Assembly: GCF_030719215.1 (NCBI RefSeq) | Contig: NZ_CP120983.1 | Location: 1,736,001-1,800,000 of the forward strand | Reading direction: 5' to 3' | Source: Streptomyces sp. Alt3 | GTDB lineage: Bacteria; Actinomycetota; Actinomycetes; Streptomycetales; Streptomycetaceae | Length of the DNA: 64,000 nucleotides | Part shown: positions 34,842-42,782 of the stretch, in pieces | Layout of the letters: each line of letters starts with the position of its first letter | Numbering within the stretch: the stretch's first letter is position 1 | Program-made: the position numbers and the translations under genes | Notes under the pieces: generated by a model | What the model was told of the DNA's origin: nothing | The model's database searches: none | What the model saw: only the letters and a program-made list of their open reading frames with translations

Positions 34842-36031
34842 AGGCCGTCCAGTGCACTGTGGAAGTCCGCCAGCAGATCATCCGGGTCCTCCAGCCCCAC
34901 AGCGACGCGGATCGCCCCGGGGGCAATGCCCGCCGCAGTCAGTGCGTCGTCGTCGAGCTGGCGATGGCTGGTCGAGGCGACGTGGGAGACTCCGGTGGCC
35001 GTTCCGCCCAGCGAAGTGACGATGTGGCACAGCCGGAGACTGTCGCAGAGTCGCAGAGCCGCCTCCTTCCCCCCACGGGGAGTGAGCGTGACGACCCCTC
35101 CGAAACGTCCGGACGCGAGAACGGCTTCGGCAAGGGCGTGATCCGGGCGCCCGGGCAGGCCCGGGTACTCGACCCTCTCGACCGCACGGTGTACGGCAAG
35201 TCCTTCGGCGAGACGCGCGGCTGTGCGGTTCTGCCGCTCGACCCGCAACGGAAGAGTCTGCAGCCCCCTCAGCAGAAGGAACGCCTCGTCCGGTGCGAGC
35301 GATCCACCCAGATCCGTACGCAGGGCACGCACGGCATCCAGGTGCTCACGCTCGCCGACGACGACCCCGCCCGTAGCATCGCTGTGCCCACCGATGTACT
35401 TGGTGGCGGAGTGCACCACCAGATCCGCGCCCATTGACAACGGGCGGCACACGACCGGGGTCGCGAACGTCGAGTCGACTGCGAGCAGCGCTCCGCCGGC
35501 GTGGGCAACCGCAGCGAGGGCCGGGATATCGGCCACCCGCAGCGTCGGGTTGGAGATCGTCTCGCACCACACCAACCGGGTGGTGTCCGTCATCGCCGCC
35601 GCCGCTTCCTGCGGCGAGTCAGCGAACGAGACACCGATGCCCCAGCGGGGCAGCACACGGGTCAGGACGTGATGCGTGCCGCCGTACAACCGCCGCTGCG
35701 CCACGACATGGTCACCGGCGGAAAGAAAGGCGAGCAGGGTGGTGGTGATGGCGGCCATGCCTGACGCGAAGGGCTGCCCGTCCTGACCACCTTCCAGCCC
35801 GGCGACGGCCTGGGCGAACGCGTCGCTGGTGGGGTTGTCGATCCGACTGTAGGCGTAACCGCGGGTGTGGTCGGACATGACCGTGGCGAAGGAGTCCGAG
35901 GAGTCGAAGGTAAAGGTGGCGGTGCGGTGCACAGGAGGCGCACTGGCCCGCCCCAGCAGGCCGGTCTCGGGCGCCGGAGGGTGCACGGCTCGGGTCTGCA
36001 ATGCGTCCTCGCGCCGGTGTGCCGGCGTCAT
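34838..36031 (-). CDS. PLP-dependent cystathionine gamma-synthase/lyase family enzyme
   Basis: 397 aa from ATG 36031, overlapping the rhodanese stop (ATGA). Cys/Met-metabolism fold: YSRIDNPTSDAFAQAVAGLE at the phosphate-binding region, QPFASGMAAITTTLLAFLSA, and the PLP lysine in VVHSATKYIGGHSD. Methionine gamma-lyase, cystathionine lyase and synthase share these motifs and cannot be told apart here. The neighbouring rhodanese, which handles sulfane sulphur, favours a role in sulphur-compound breakdown (inference). Confidence 0.85.
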   Translation of the reverse strand: MTPAHRREDALQTRAVHPPAPETGLLGRASAPPVHRTATFTFDSSDSFATVMSDHTRGYAYSRIDNPTSDAFAQAVAGLEGGQDGQPFASGMAAITTTLLAFLSAGDHVVAQRRLYGGTHHVLTRVLPRWGIGVSFADSPQEAAAAMTDTTRLVWCETISNPTLRVADIPALAAVAHAGGALLAVDSTFATPVVCRPLSMGADLVVHSATKYIGGHSDATGGVVVGEREHLDAVRALRTDLGGSLAPDEAFLLLRGLQTLPLRVERQNRTAARLAEGLAVHRAVERVEYPGLPGRPDHALAEAVLASGRFGGVVTLTPRGGKEAALRLCDSLRLCHIVTSLGGTATGVSHVASTSHRQLDDDALTAAGIAPGAIRVAVGLEDPDDLLADFHSALDGL

Positions 36032-36501
36032 CGTGACATTCCTTCGGCCGACGGCGCCGGGGCGGGGCCGGTTCTCGGGTCCGGCCAGCTCCTGAACAGG
36101 CCGTCAGGCGTCAGGACGGGCAGCCCGCGGCGCACCCAGTATTCATAGCCGCCCAGCATCTCCTTGACCCGGTAACCGAGCAGGGCGAACTGCTGGGCGG
36201 CCCGAGTCGCCGAGTCGCAGGCGGGCCCCCATCCGTAGGTAACGACCACGAAGCCCGGGGGTACGCGCCCTGCCGCCTCCGTGGCGACGGACTCGGCCCG
36301 CATCGGGATCGCGCCGGGCAGGTGCCCATTCCGCCAGCTCTCGTGCGGCCTCGTATCGATGATGACGAGGCCGTCGGCGCCGGCCTCCAGGTCAGCGGCG
36401 ACGTCGTGGACGTCGGTGTGGATCTGCAATTGGGCGGTGAACCGGGCGGCCACTGAGTCGGCGGCGCGGGGAGGGGGAAGATCACGTCTGACGAGGGACA
36501 T
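36028..36501 (-). CDS. rhodanese-like sulfurtransferase
   Basis: 157 aa from ATG 36501. A single rhodanese domain: VIIDTRPHESWRNGHLPGAI, then the active-site loop with the catalytic Cys in TYGWGPACDSATRAAQ. The loop is longer than in classical GlpE types. Translationally coupled to the PLP enzyme, it would accept sulphur released by it (inferred). Confidence 0.85.
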   Translation of the reverse strand: MSLVRRDLPPPRAADSVAARFTAQLQIHTDVHDVAADLEAGADGLVIIDTRPHESWRNGHLPGAIPMRAESVATEAAGRVPPGFVVVTYGWGPACDSATRAAQQFALLGYRVKEMLGGYEYWVRRGLPVLTPDGLFRSWPDPRTGPAPAPSAEGMSR

Positions 36502-36597
36502 TCAAGCTTCCTTCGGAAGAGCAAGGGGACGGCGAAGGGACGTCCCCTGCGATCTTCCGGTGGCTGGCCCTGGGTCCGACAGTGGCGAAACTGCTGG

Positions 36598-37584
36598 TTA
36601 CCGTGAAAATCCCGCCACAACAGGACCGGTGGAGGCTGAGGAAACTCCGAGACCGAAAGCCCTGCGGTACGCGGTCGGCGAGGTGCCCATCACGCGGTGA
36701 AAGTGGTGCCGGAAGGTAGCGGGGCTGTCGAATCCCGCCATGGCTCCCACCTTCTCGACCGGCACGTCCGTGCCTTCCAGCAGCGGCAGAGCCGCGCGGA
36801 CCCGCTGATCAACAATCCACCGTATTGGGCTGGTACCCGCACGCTTCTGGAAGTGCCGTACGAAGCTGCGCTGGCTCATGTTCGCCTGCATGGCCAGATC
36901 GTCCAGCGTGATGGTGTCCGTCAGGTGCTCCAGTGCCCAGCCCATCGCTCGCCCCACAGCGTCGTCCTGGCGGGGCGCGGGCACCGCCGCGTCGATGTAC
37001 TGCGCCTGCCCTCCCTCGCGGTGCGGCGGAGCCACCATGTGCCGCGCGACGGTGTTCGCCGCCACAGCGCCGAAATCCGTCCGCACGATGTGCAAGCACA
37101 GGTCAATGCCCGCCGTCGAGCCGGCGCTGGTGAGGACCTGGCCGCAGTCCACGTAAAGGACGCTCGGGTCCACTCGGACTGCCGGGTGGCGCGAGGCGAG
37201 AAGCGGCGCGAACTTCCAGTGCGTCGTGGCATCCAACCCGTCCAACAAGCCCGCGTCGGCAAGAGTGAATGCGCCGGAGCAGATGGACACGATGCGCGCA
37301 CCACGCCCGTGAGCCCGCCGCAGCGCGTCTCGGACATCCTCGGGCGTCGTCCCCATAACGTTGGCCCCGGGCACGATCACGGTGTCCGCGAGATCGAGCG
37401 CCTCCAGGCCGTGATCGGCCTCCACGGTCATGCCGCCCGCGATCCGGAAAGGGCCACGGCGGGCGGCACAGACCCGCAGATCGTACCAGGGAAGATCCAG
37501 CTCGGCACGTCGCAGCCCGAAGATCTCCACCACGATCCCCAGCTCGAACGGAGCCATTCCGTCATAAACCAGTGCCGCGACCAC
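36598..37584 (-). CDS. GlxA-type transcription regulator (DJ-1/PfpI + AraC), second
   Basis: 328 aa if started at GTG 37584, which has GAGGA five bases upstream; a GTG at 37617 is possible but lacks a ribosome site. DJ-1/PfpI-like domain with IVSICSGAFTLADAG, then AraC HTHs (LDDLAMQANMSQRSFVRHFQ and EKVGAMAGFDSPATFRHHFH). It resembles the first GlxA gene in layout but differs in sequence. It lies at the 5' end of the whole block, 96 bases before the rhodanese. A strong hairpin and a palindrome occur just upstream. Confidence 0.83.
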   Translation of the reverse strand: MVAALVYDGMAPFELGIVVEIFGLRRAELDLPWYDLRVCAARRGPFRIAGGMTVEADHGLEALDLADTVIVPGANVMGTTPEDVRDALRRAHGRGARIVSICSGAFTLADAGLLDGLDATTHWKFAPLLASRHPAVRVDPSVLYVDCGQVLTSAGSTAGIDLCLHIVRTDFGAVAANTVARHMVAPPHREGGQAQYIDAAVPAPRQDDAVGRAMGWALEHLTDTITLDDLAMQANMSQRSFVRHFQKRAGTSPIRWIVDQRVRAALPLLEGTDVPVEKVGAMAGFDSPATFRHHFHRVMGTSPTAYRRAFGLGVSSASTGPVVAGFSR

Positions 37585-37632
37585 ATGAGTCCTCGGAACC
37601 GGGTTGTCAGTGTCCACAAGAAGCCAGGCTAC

Positions 37633-37679
37633 GGCCGCCAGCAGGCGGTTCTGCTGGCGGCCGGTGTTGTATGCACAAC
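37633..37679 (-). promoter_or_regulatory. leader hairpin and GTTGT-ATGC-ACAAC palindrome
   Basis: GGCCGCCAGCAG/CTGCTGGCGGCC (37633-37662) is a perfect 12-bp hairpin with a 6-base loop, in the presumed leader of the second GlxA gene. Next to it GTTGTATGCACAAC (37666-37679) is a perfect 5-bp inverted repeat with a 4-base centre, a candidate operator. Confidence 0.55.
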
Positions 37680-37819
37680 AATCACGCCCGCCGCTCAAAT
37701 GGCGTCCAAACCGGATTGGACCCACCGCCCGTCGGCGAACCGAAGGTAGCCCCCTCATGCTGCTCGACACCATCGGGAGCCCAAGGAAATCCGCATCGTG
37801 CCGGCGGGGGCGACCGCTT

Positions 37820-38105
37820 CTACACGGCTGGGGCGGAGGTGACCAGGGTCCCGCCGCAGTCGGCCGCGATGTCGAACAGCCGGTCCTACTCTTCCTGGTC
37901 GACGGCGAGCTGCCAGCGGCGCTTGGTCGCGGTCCACTCCGCGGCGTACCTGCACAGGGTCTCCTGGGCCGGGGGCAACCACTCGAAGGGATCTTGATCG
38001 GCCTTCGACCGGTTCGAGCGGGCCGTGACCGCGATCAGACTGGTGGCCCGCTGCTGATCGTTCGCGTATGCCTCACGTCGCCGAATCCCACGCCTCGGCC
38101 AAGGG
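37820..38105 (-). pseudogene. HNH endonuclease C-terminal fragment, copy 2
   Basis: Encodes RREAYANDQQRATSLIAVTA, SKADQDPFEWLPPAQETLCRY and WQLAVDQEE, then an in-frame TAG, then DRLFDIAADCGGTLVTSAP to the true stop at 37820. It therefore has an internal stop codon and lacks the N-terminal half, where IS3 is inserted at 38112. It resembles copy 1 at 25791-26115. Confidence 0.75.
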
Positions 38106-38145
38106 TGAGCTTGTTCCGCTTTGACGGACACCATTGGTGTGGTAG

Positions 38146-39018
38146 TCAGGCTGCGAGTGCGGTCTCGTACTCGGCGGGGCTGAGGTAGCCGAGGCTGCTG
38201 TGCAGTCGGTGCAAGTTGTACCAGCCTTCGATGAAGTCGAAGATCGCGGTGTGGGCGGTGGCCCGGGTGGGCCAGGCGGAGGTGCCGAGCAGTTCGCGTT
38301 TGATGGTCGAGAAGAACGACTCGGCGAGCGCGTTGTCCCAGCACTGACCGGTGCGGCCGACGGATAGACGAACTCCGAACTGGTCGGCCAGGGAGGCGAA
38401 TTGCTGGCTCGTGTATTGGCAGCCGCGATCCGAGTGGAAGATCACGGGACGGGTGGGGCGACGCTGCCGGCAGGCAGATTTCAGCGCGTCGGCCACCAGA
38501 TCGGTTCGCAGGTGATCGGCGGTTGCCCAGCCGACCACGCGCCGGGAGGCGATGTCGATGACCGTGGCCAGATAGAGCCAGCCCTCGTCGGTCGGGATGT
38601 ATGTGATGTCGCCGCACCAGCGGGTGTCGAGCCCGGTGCGGTCGGGCTGGAAGTCCCGGGCAATGAGGTCGGGGCGCCAAGCAGCCCCGGGATCCGGGAT
38701 CGTGGTCGCCTGCCGTCGTCTATGGTGCCGGCCCTGCAGCCCGGCAGCCCGCATCAGTCGTGCGACACGACGGCGGTCGCACCCGGCACCCTCGCGTGTG
38801 AGCACGGCATGCACGCGCGGAGCCCCGTAGGTCCCGCGCGATCGCGCATGGACCTCGGTGATCTGTTCGGTCAGCTCAGTATCCCGCACCGCCCGGGGGC
38901 CGGGCAGGCCGGAGCGACGGGCGTAGAAGGCGGTCCTGAAGACCTTCATCAGCTCACACGCCCGTTTGACGCTGTGACCTGCACGCTTCTCCGCCTCGAT
39001 GAACGGGTGCACCGTCAC
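38146..39018 (-). CDS. IS3 transposase OrfB (DDE integrase)
   Basis: 290 aa. The N-terminal HTH_21-like part (KRAGHSVKRACELMKVFRTA) is followed by the rve integrase core: first Asp in WCGDITYIPTDEGWLYLATV, second in IFHSDRGCQYTSQQFA, and Glu in WDNALAESFFSTIKREL. All three catalytic residues are present, so the enzyme may be active. Confidence 0.93.
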   Translation of the reverse strand: MTVHPFIEAEKRAGHSVKRACELMKVFRTAFYARRSGLPGPRAVRDTELTEQITEVHARSRGTYGAPRVHAVLTREGAGCDRRRVARLMRAAGLQGRHHRRRQATTIPDPGAAWRPDLIARDFQPDRTGLDTRWCGDITYIPTDEGWLYLATVIDIASRRVVGWATADHLRTDLVADALKSACRQRRPTRPVIFHSDRGCQYTSQQFASLADQFGVRLSVGRTGQCWDNALAESFFSTIKRELLGTSAWPTRATAHTAIFDFIEGWYNLHRLHSSLGYLSPAEYETALAA

Positions 39019-39374
39019 CGGGTCTCCTTCGCGAAGAAAGCTGTGGCTCGCTTGAGGACGTCGACATCCTCACGCAGCCGGCGGTTCTCCCGCCGCAACG
39101 CGGCCAGTTCCTCGCGCTCACTGCTGGTCAGCCCGTTGCGCTCGCCCGCGTCGACCTCGGCCTGCTTCACCCAGTCCCGCACCGCGGTCTCGGTCAGTTC
39201 GAAGTCCTTGGCGACCTGACCGACCGACCGGTCGCCTCGTCGGCACAGACCGACGATCTCAGCCTTGAAATCCGGCGTGAACGAACGACGAGGGCGGCGA
39301 GGCTTCTTCTTCCCCATGCTCTCCATGATGGACATCCTCCCGGGGCTGAACCCCAGATCTCGAATGTCCGTCAA
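39015..39374 (-). CDS. IS3 transposase OrfA (HTH_Tnp_1)
   Basis: 119 aa from ATG 39374. The HTH (VGQVAKDFELTETAVRDWVK) is followed by a leucine-zipper-like helix (REELAALRRENRRLREDVDV) ending KRATAFFAKET, the usual OrfA layout. The end overlaps OrfB by four bases. Confidence 0.93.
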   Translation of the reverse strand: MTDIRDLGFSPGRMSIMESMGKKKPRRPRRSFTPDFKAEIVGLCRRGDRSVGQVAKDFELTETAVRDWVKQAEVDAGERNGLTSSEREELAALRRENRRLREDVDVLKRATAFFAKETR

Positions 39375-39383
39375 AGCGGATCA

Positions 39384-39618
39384 AGCCCAACCAGCGGCTG
39401 CACGGTCTGCAGGGGCAACCCGGCTTCGCTCCGGACCCCCGGCCGGCGATCCCGGCGAACAGCCCGCGCTGCTGTCCCACGCCTTCACTCTCGCCTGCGA
39501 CCACGGGCTGACAATGACTGAACTGGCTTACGAGTTGGCTTGGAGCGCAGCCCAGGTGCGGCGCATGCTCGGTGTCGAGGAAGACCGGCCAGCCCTCCGG
39601 CTGGTCAGTAGCTCGTAG
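39384..39618 (+). pseudogene. 3' fragment of a gene cut by the IS3 element
   Basis: The plus strand reads PALLSHAFTLACDHGLTMTE then LAYELAWSAAQVRRMLGVEE, a helical C-terminus resembling that of XRE/ImmA-IrrE type regulators. The 5' part is lost at the IS boundary and the first stretch after it seems out of frame. Not functional. Confidence 0.5.
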
Positions 39619-39719
39619 TAAAGGCTGATTGATAGGGCCCTACGGCCTAAACCCCACCGTAGAGGCGTGATCACCCCGCAGTGAGGCCCCCGAGCGGTTC
39701 ACGGCTCAGGGCTCGTGAA

Positions 39720-40400
39720 TCACCGGCTCTTGCGGGGGCCGGGAATCTTCGACAGCAGTTCCCACAGAGGCTGTCCACCGCTCGCCCAGGCCGCAAGGCT
39801 CCGCCGGTCGGCCAGGTGCATATCAGCTGAGCAGCCCGGGGTGCGCAACGCGCGGAGAACCGGCCGTTCGTGACGACGAGGACGATGCCGCGCCGTAGAG
39901 CTGACGGGCGGTCCCGTTGACCCGCTGCAGGTCCGGGGTGCGGACCGAAGACCCGCGGTCACCGGCCGCTCGGTGCTTGCACTGGATGACCCAGGTCCGG
40001 CCATGGGGTCGGTGGCCAGGACGTCGGCGCCGTTGTCGCCAGCCCCGCCGATCTGCCGGGCGTCGGTGCCTCCGTCACGGCGCATCAAGTCACGGATGGC
40101 GTACTCGAAGTCCTGGTGATGCAGGGCATCCAGCTGCGGCAGCGCATAGCGCAGGGCTGCTGCTGTACCCGCGCCCAAGCCTGTTGCTGCTGGAACCGGT
40201 GAAACCACCAGGCCCCGCCCACCGCAGCGCACGCTCCCAGTACGACGAGCACCCACCAGTTCGTCACCAGCCAGGAGAGCACCGCCGAAACCACCGCTAT
40301 GGCCATGGCCTCGCCCACGACGAGGAGCAGCAGGTCTTCCTGCCGCCGCTGTCTGCTGCGCCCCGCTGCCGCGGCCGCCACGCCGGCAGACGCCGCGCGG
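39720..40400 (-). pseudogene. membrane-anchored Mrr-type restriction endonuclease, frameshifted
   Basis: Three minus-strand frames make up one gene: two membrane helices (AMAIAVVSAVLSWLVTNWWV, VLVVLGACAAVGGAWWFHRF), then LDALHHQDFEYAIRDLMRRD and QIGGAGDNGADVLATDP of the Mrr_cat domain, then the expected QCKH region in another frame, and WASGGQPLWELL at the end. At least two frame changes separate these parts. The intact family cuts methylated or foreign DNA; this copy is dead unless the breaks are sequence errors. Confidence 0.65.
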
Positions 40401-40439
40401 CACAGCCCGCATGACCTGGAAAGAACGCCTGGTCTCCTT

Positions 40440-40588
40440 GGGAGCCCTCTGGGACTTTCCTGGGACTTTCGGCCGCATCAAGGGGCACAAGCGTGAAACA
40501 ACCGAAAGGACATTTCCCCAGGTCAGGGGCTGATGGTCGATCGTTCCTGCAGGTCAGCTGAGCGACTGCTCTCTTCCGGGACATCTGA
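40440..40588 (+). repeat. noncoding direct repeat, right copy (TGGGACTTT tandem)
   Basis: Starts GGGAGCCCTCTGGGACTTTC and ends CTTCCGGGACATCTGA, matching the left copy at 24026-24171 in the same orientation. It lies just 5' of the dead restriction gene on its strand. Confidence 0.75.
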
Positions 40589-40596
40589 CGGGCGGG

Positions 40597-40630
40597 GTGT
40601 CGTGCCCCTTGGCGGCAAGGGGCACGACAC
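40597..40630. terminator. perfect 15-bp hairpin
   Basis: GTGTCGTGCCCCTTG and CAAGGGGCACGACAC enclose a GCGG loop. It is the strongest hairpin in the window. No poly-T follows, which is normal for Streptomyces. Confidence 0.75.
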
Positions 40631-40703
40631 CTCAATGTGTCACCTGACCTGCTAATACCTACCTTTACGACCCTCCACTGATCCCTGTTGTCTTTCAGCA
40701 CCT

Positions 40704-40762
40704 TGTGCAATGCATGTGCAAGATGATCTTAAATAAATGACGACACGTCAGGAATACCTGAG
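40704..40762 (+). promoter_or_regulatory. promoter region of the DUF317 cluster
   Basis: Two direct TGTGCAA repeats 11 bases apart (40704 and 40715) lie beside a very AT-rich segment ATCTTAAATAAATGA. An inverted repeat TCAGGAATACCTGA follows at 40749-40762. Both could bind a regulator. Confidence 0.45.
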
Positions 40763-40792
40763 TGCCCGTCAGTCTTTACGGAGGGTTGCGCG

Positions 40793-41198
40793 ATGTGGAG
40801 GTCCTGGACCCAGTCGACGAAGATCAACGCATCCCAAGACGCCCTCTCCGCACCCCGCTGGACAGCCGCCTTCAACCACGTCACCCCACCCGAGATCGTC
40901 GCCGGCCTCACCACCGCTCTGGCCCGCGACTACGCCGTAGCCGACGCTGGGCGCCCTCGACTGGGAGGTCGTCGACGCCCCGGAGGCCAACGTCCACGCG
41001 ACCAGCCCGGACGGCCGCGTCTACGTCGGCTGGCTTCCCGAGGACGCCACCGCCTGGCAGCGCGACATCATCTGGCAGATCCGGGTACAGCCCGCGGACG
41101 GCGAGGCCTGGATCCAGGAGTTCGGTCTCTACACCCCCACCGAGGCCGTCGCCGGATTCCTCGCCGCCCTCGTCACCCACTCCCCCGCCGACCACTGA
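40793..41198 (+). pseudogene. DUF317-family gene with one frameshift
   Basis: The first frame reads FNHVTPPEIVAGLTTALARD. After about 40943 the sequence continues one frame away with ALDWEVVDAPEANVHATSPD, GRVYVGWLPEDATAWQRDII and EFGLYTPTEAVAGFLAALV to TGA 41198. These are the two halves of the DUF317 domain of Streptomyces mobile-element and secondary regulatory loci. A single-base change near GGGCGCCC would restore it, so it may be a sequence error. Confidence 0.7.
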
Positions 41199-41215
41199 AC
41201 CACTGAGGGCCGGCG

Positions 41216-41446
41216 ATGGCCCGCCCCGTTCACCGGAGCTCGCTCACCCGTCCGCCCCACAGAGGGTCCCGACCCGTGCGCATGCTCCTGGCCACCCGCC
41301 CCGGCTACCGCCGCAAATGCGCCTTTGCCCGGCGCTGCACCTGCTACTACCTGCCCGGCCAGTACGGCCGTCGTACCAAGACCATCCGCCGCCGCGCCGC
41401 CCGCCGTGCCGAGGTGCGCCAGTGGCAGCGCGACCTCGCTGAATAA
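41216..41446 (+). CDS. small basic protein of unknown function
   Basis: 76 aa from ATG 41216 with GAGGG six bases upstream. Strongly basic, with YRRKCAFARRCTCYYLPGQY and GRRTKTIRRRAARRAEVRQW; three cysteines are closely spaced. It follows the DUF317 gene by 17 bases. No function recognised. Confidence 0.55.
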   Translation: MARPVHRSSLTRPPHRGSRPVRMLLATRPGYRRKCAFARRCTCYYLPGQYGRRTKTIRRRAARRAEVRQWQRDLAE

Positions 41447-41506
41447 CGGTGCTCCCGGCACCCATCGATCCGGCCCCCTCTTCCCGTACCGCTCTCGGAG
41501 GTTCCC

Positions 41507-41719
41507 TCGCCCCACCACCTGACCGTCGGCCACCTGCTCCGCCAGCTCGAGGGGCTCGACCTCAACCTGCCGATTCGCCTCGCCATCAACCCCGACTTCC
41601 CCTTCGCCCACTACGTGGGGGCCGATGTCGTCGTCCGGGACGGCATGGCGTTCATCGCCGACGACGGCCAAGAGGGCTACCTCCCGGGAGGCGCGTGCGA
41701 CGCCCTCTCCTGGGCCTGA
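41507..41719 (+). pseudogene. DUF6225-like small protein lacking a start codon
   Basis: HHLTVGHLLRQLEGLDLNLP then IRLAINPDFPFAHYVGADVV and GQEGYLPGGACDALSWA form a complete small domain like the DUF6225 proteins often found with DUF317. A GGAGG ribosome site (41497-41501) is in place, but the codon at initiation distance is TCG, and no ATG, GTG or TTG is available in frame near it. Confidence 0.55.
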
Positions 41720-41748
41720 CCCGTTCCCTCAACATCACGGAGGCTTCC

Positions 41749-42138
41749 ATCTCATCGCGACACCGCCCGTCGTCCGTCCTTCCGCTGCACGGCCTCGCCG
41801 TACGCCCCATGCCGGACGGCGTAAGCGGCGCACTGGTCCAGCGCGTCTCCGCCCACCCCGACGGCCCGCTCGACATCACATGGCACGCCGCCGAAACTCC
41901 AAGACTCCCCCTCGGCCGCATCCGTCTCCGCTGGGAGCCCGCCTCCCCCGGAGGCTGGGACGTCACCGCCCACCTGGGCCTGGCCACCACCGAGGTGCAC
42001 CTCGCCTCCTGGCCCGCCGCCCCGGACAACTGGCCTCGCCTGATCCGTCCGACCGTCCACGAGGTAGTCGGCCTGTGCGCCGCCCTCACGTTCGCAACCG
42101 ACGCCCTCGACCTCTCGAACCGTCTCGCCGAGGTCTGA
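41749..42138 (+). CDS. hypothetical protein with probable ATC start
   Basis: About 129 aa. The sequence is coherent (VLPLHGLAVRPMPDGVSGAL, RIRLRWEPASPGGWDVTAHL, IRPTVHEVVGLCAALTFATD). The perfect GGAGG at 41739-41743 is followed five bases later by ATC; the first in-frame ATG is at 41809 and would remove much of the protein. Either ATC is used or the start has mutated. Function unknown. Confidence 0.5.
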   Translation: MSSRHRPSSVLPLHGLAVRPMPDGVSGALVQRVSAHPDGPLDITWHAAETPRLPLGRIRLRWEPASPGGWDVTAHLGLATTEVHLASWPAAPDNWPRLIRPTVHEVVGLCAALTFATDALDLSNRLAEV

Positions 42139-42151
42139 CCGAGAACCGCAA

Positions 42152-42187
42152 AAGGCTGCCCCGCGCCGATCAGGCAGGGGCGGCCTT
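42152..42187 (+). terminator. terminator of the DUF317 cluster
   Basis: AAGGCTGCCCC and GGGGCGGCCTT (one G-T pair) form a stem with a 14-base loop, 13 bases after the last stop. Confidence 0.7.
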
Positions 42188-42299
42188 GCCGTACGCCCAG
42201 CCGCGTACGGTACGACTCAGCTCTGGATGTCGGGTCCAAGTACGTGAGGGCTCGCCAAGCGCTGGATGGAGACGTGGGCACCCTGGCATACGGGCTGGG

Positions 42300-42782
42300 T
42301 CAGGCGGCGCCGGGCTCCTCCAGCGCCACCACGACCATCACCGGCAGATCTGTGTCCTGCTGGATCACGCCGGCAGTCAGGATCCGGGCGTCGAGGGTCC
42401 ACTTCTTCACCGTAATGAACTCGTCCCGGTCCGCCTCCGTCGGCTCGGCTTCGATGAGGTGGCCGGCAAGCGGGGATTCCTCGACCGCCGGGAGGAAGTC
42501 GGCCAGCGCTTGCTCCCCCTCCTCGTAGACAGCTTCCAGGTCGTCGAAGTAGCCCGACTCGTCGACGTCGCGGATCCAGACGGCGAACGAGACGCTGACC
42601 GTTCCACTGGTAAACGTCTGGATCCAGGCCCCGATGCTGCCCTTGTCCCACGACGTCTCCACGCCGTGGCGGGGTTTACCTCCGGGCGTCCACTCCTGGG
42701 CCGAGAACCGCGCGGCCGCGCCCTCGGCAGTCAGCGGGGCGAGGCCCCGGAGCTCTTCCAGCATTGCGATCACTGCAGCCAT
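42300..42782 (-). CDS. putative immunity protein for the RHS toxin
   Basis: 160 aa from ATG 42782, whose start overlaps the end of the RHS gene by 13 bases. Acidic sequence (WIRDVDESGYFDDLEAVYEE, GHLIEAEPTEADRDEFITVK), no signal peptide, one domain. I do not recognise a named Imm family. Position directly after a toxin tip with overlapping translation is the classic site of an immunity gene (established for polymorphic toxins). Confidence 0.7.
   Translation of the reverse strand: MAAVIAMLEELRGLAPLTAEGAAARFSAQEWTPGGKPRHGVETSWDKGSIGAWIQTFTSGTVSVSFAVWIRDVDESGYFDDLEAVYEEGEQALADFLPAVEESPLAGHLIEAEPTEADRDEFITVKKWTLDARILTAGVIQQDTDLPVMVVVALEEPGAA

Larger units (their letters stand above)
38112..39383 (-). 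mobile_element. complete IS3-family insertion sequence (1272 bp)
   Basis: Ends are TGTTCCGCTTTGACGGACA at 38112 and, inverted, TGTCCGTCAAAGCGGATCA at 39365-39383 (18 of 19 match). OrfA and OrfB overlap by four bases, the usual IS3 arrangement for programmed -1 frameshifting. No clear target duplication is seen. It has interrupted the HNH remnant on the left and a plus-strand gene fragment on the right. A truncated relative is at 7090-7316. Confidence 0.93.

Noticed and set aside
24026-40588. The 146-base repeat pair as attachment sites of an integrated element
   Set aside because: No integrase, relaxase or replication gene lies between them, no tRNA gene is adjacent, and the copies differ in the middle, unlike true att sites.
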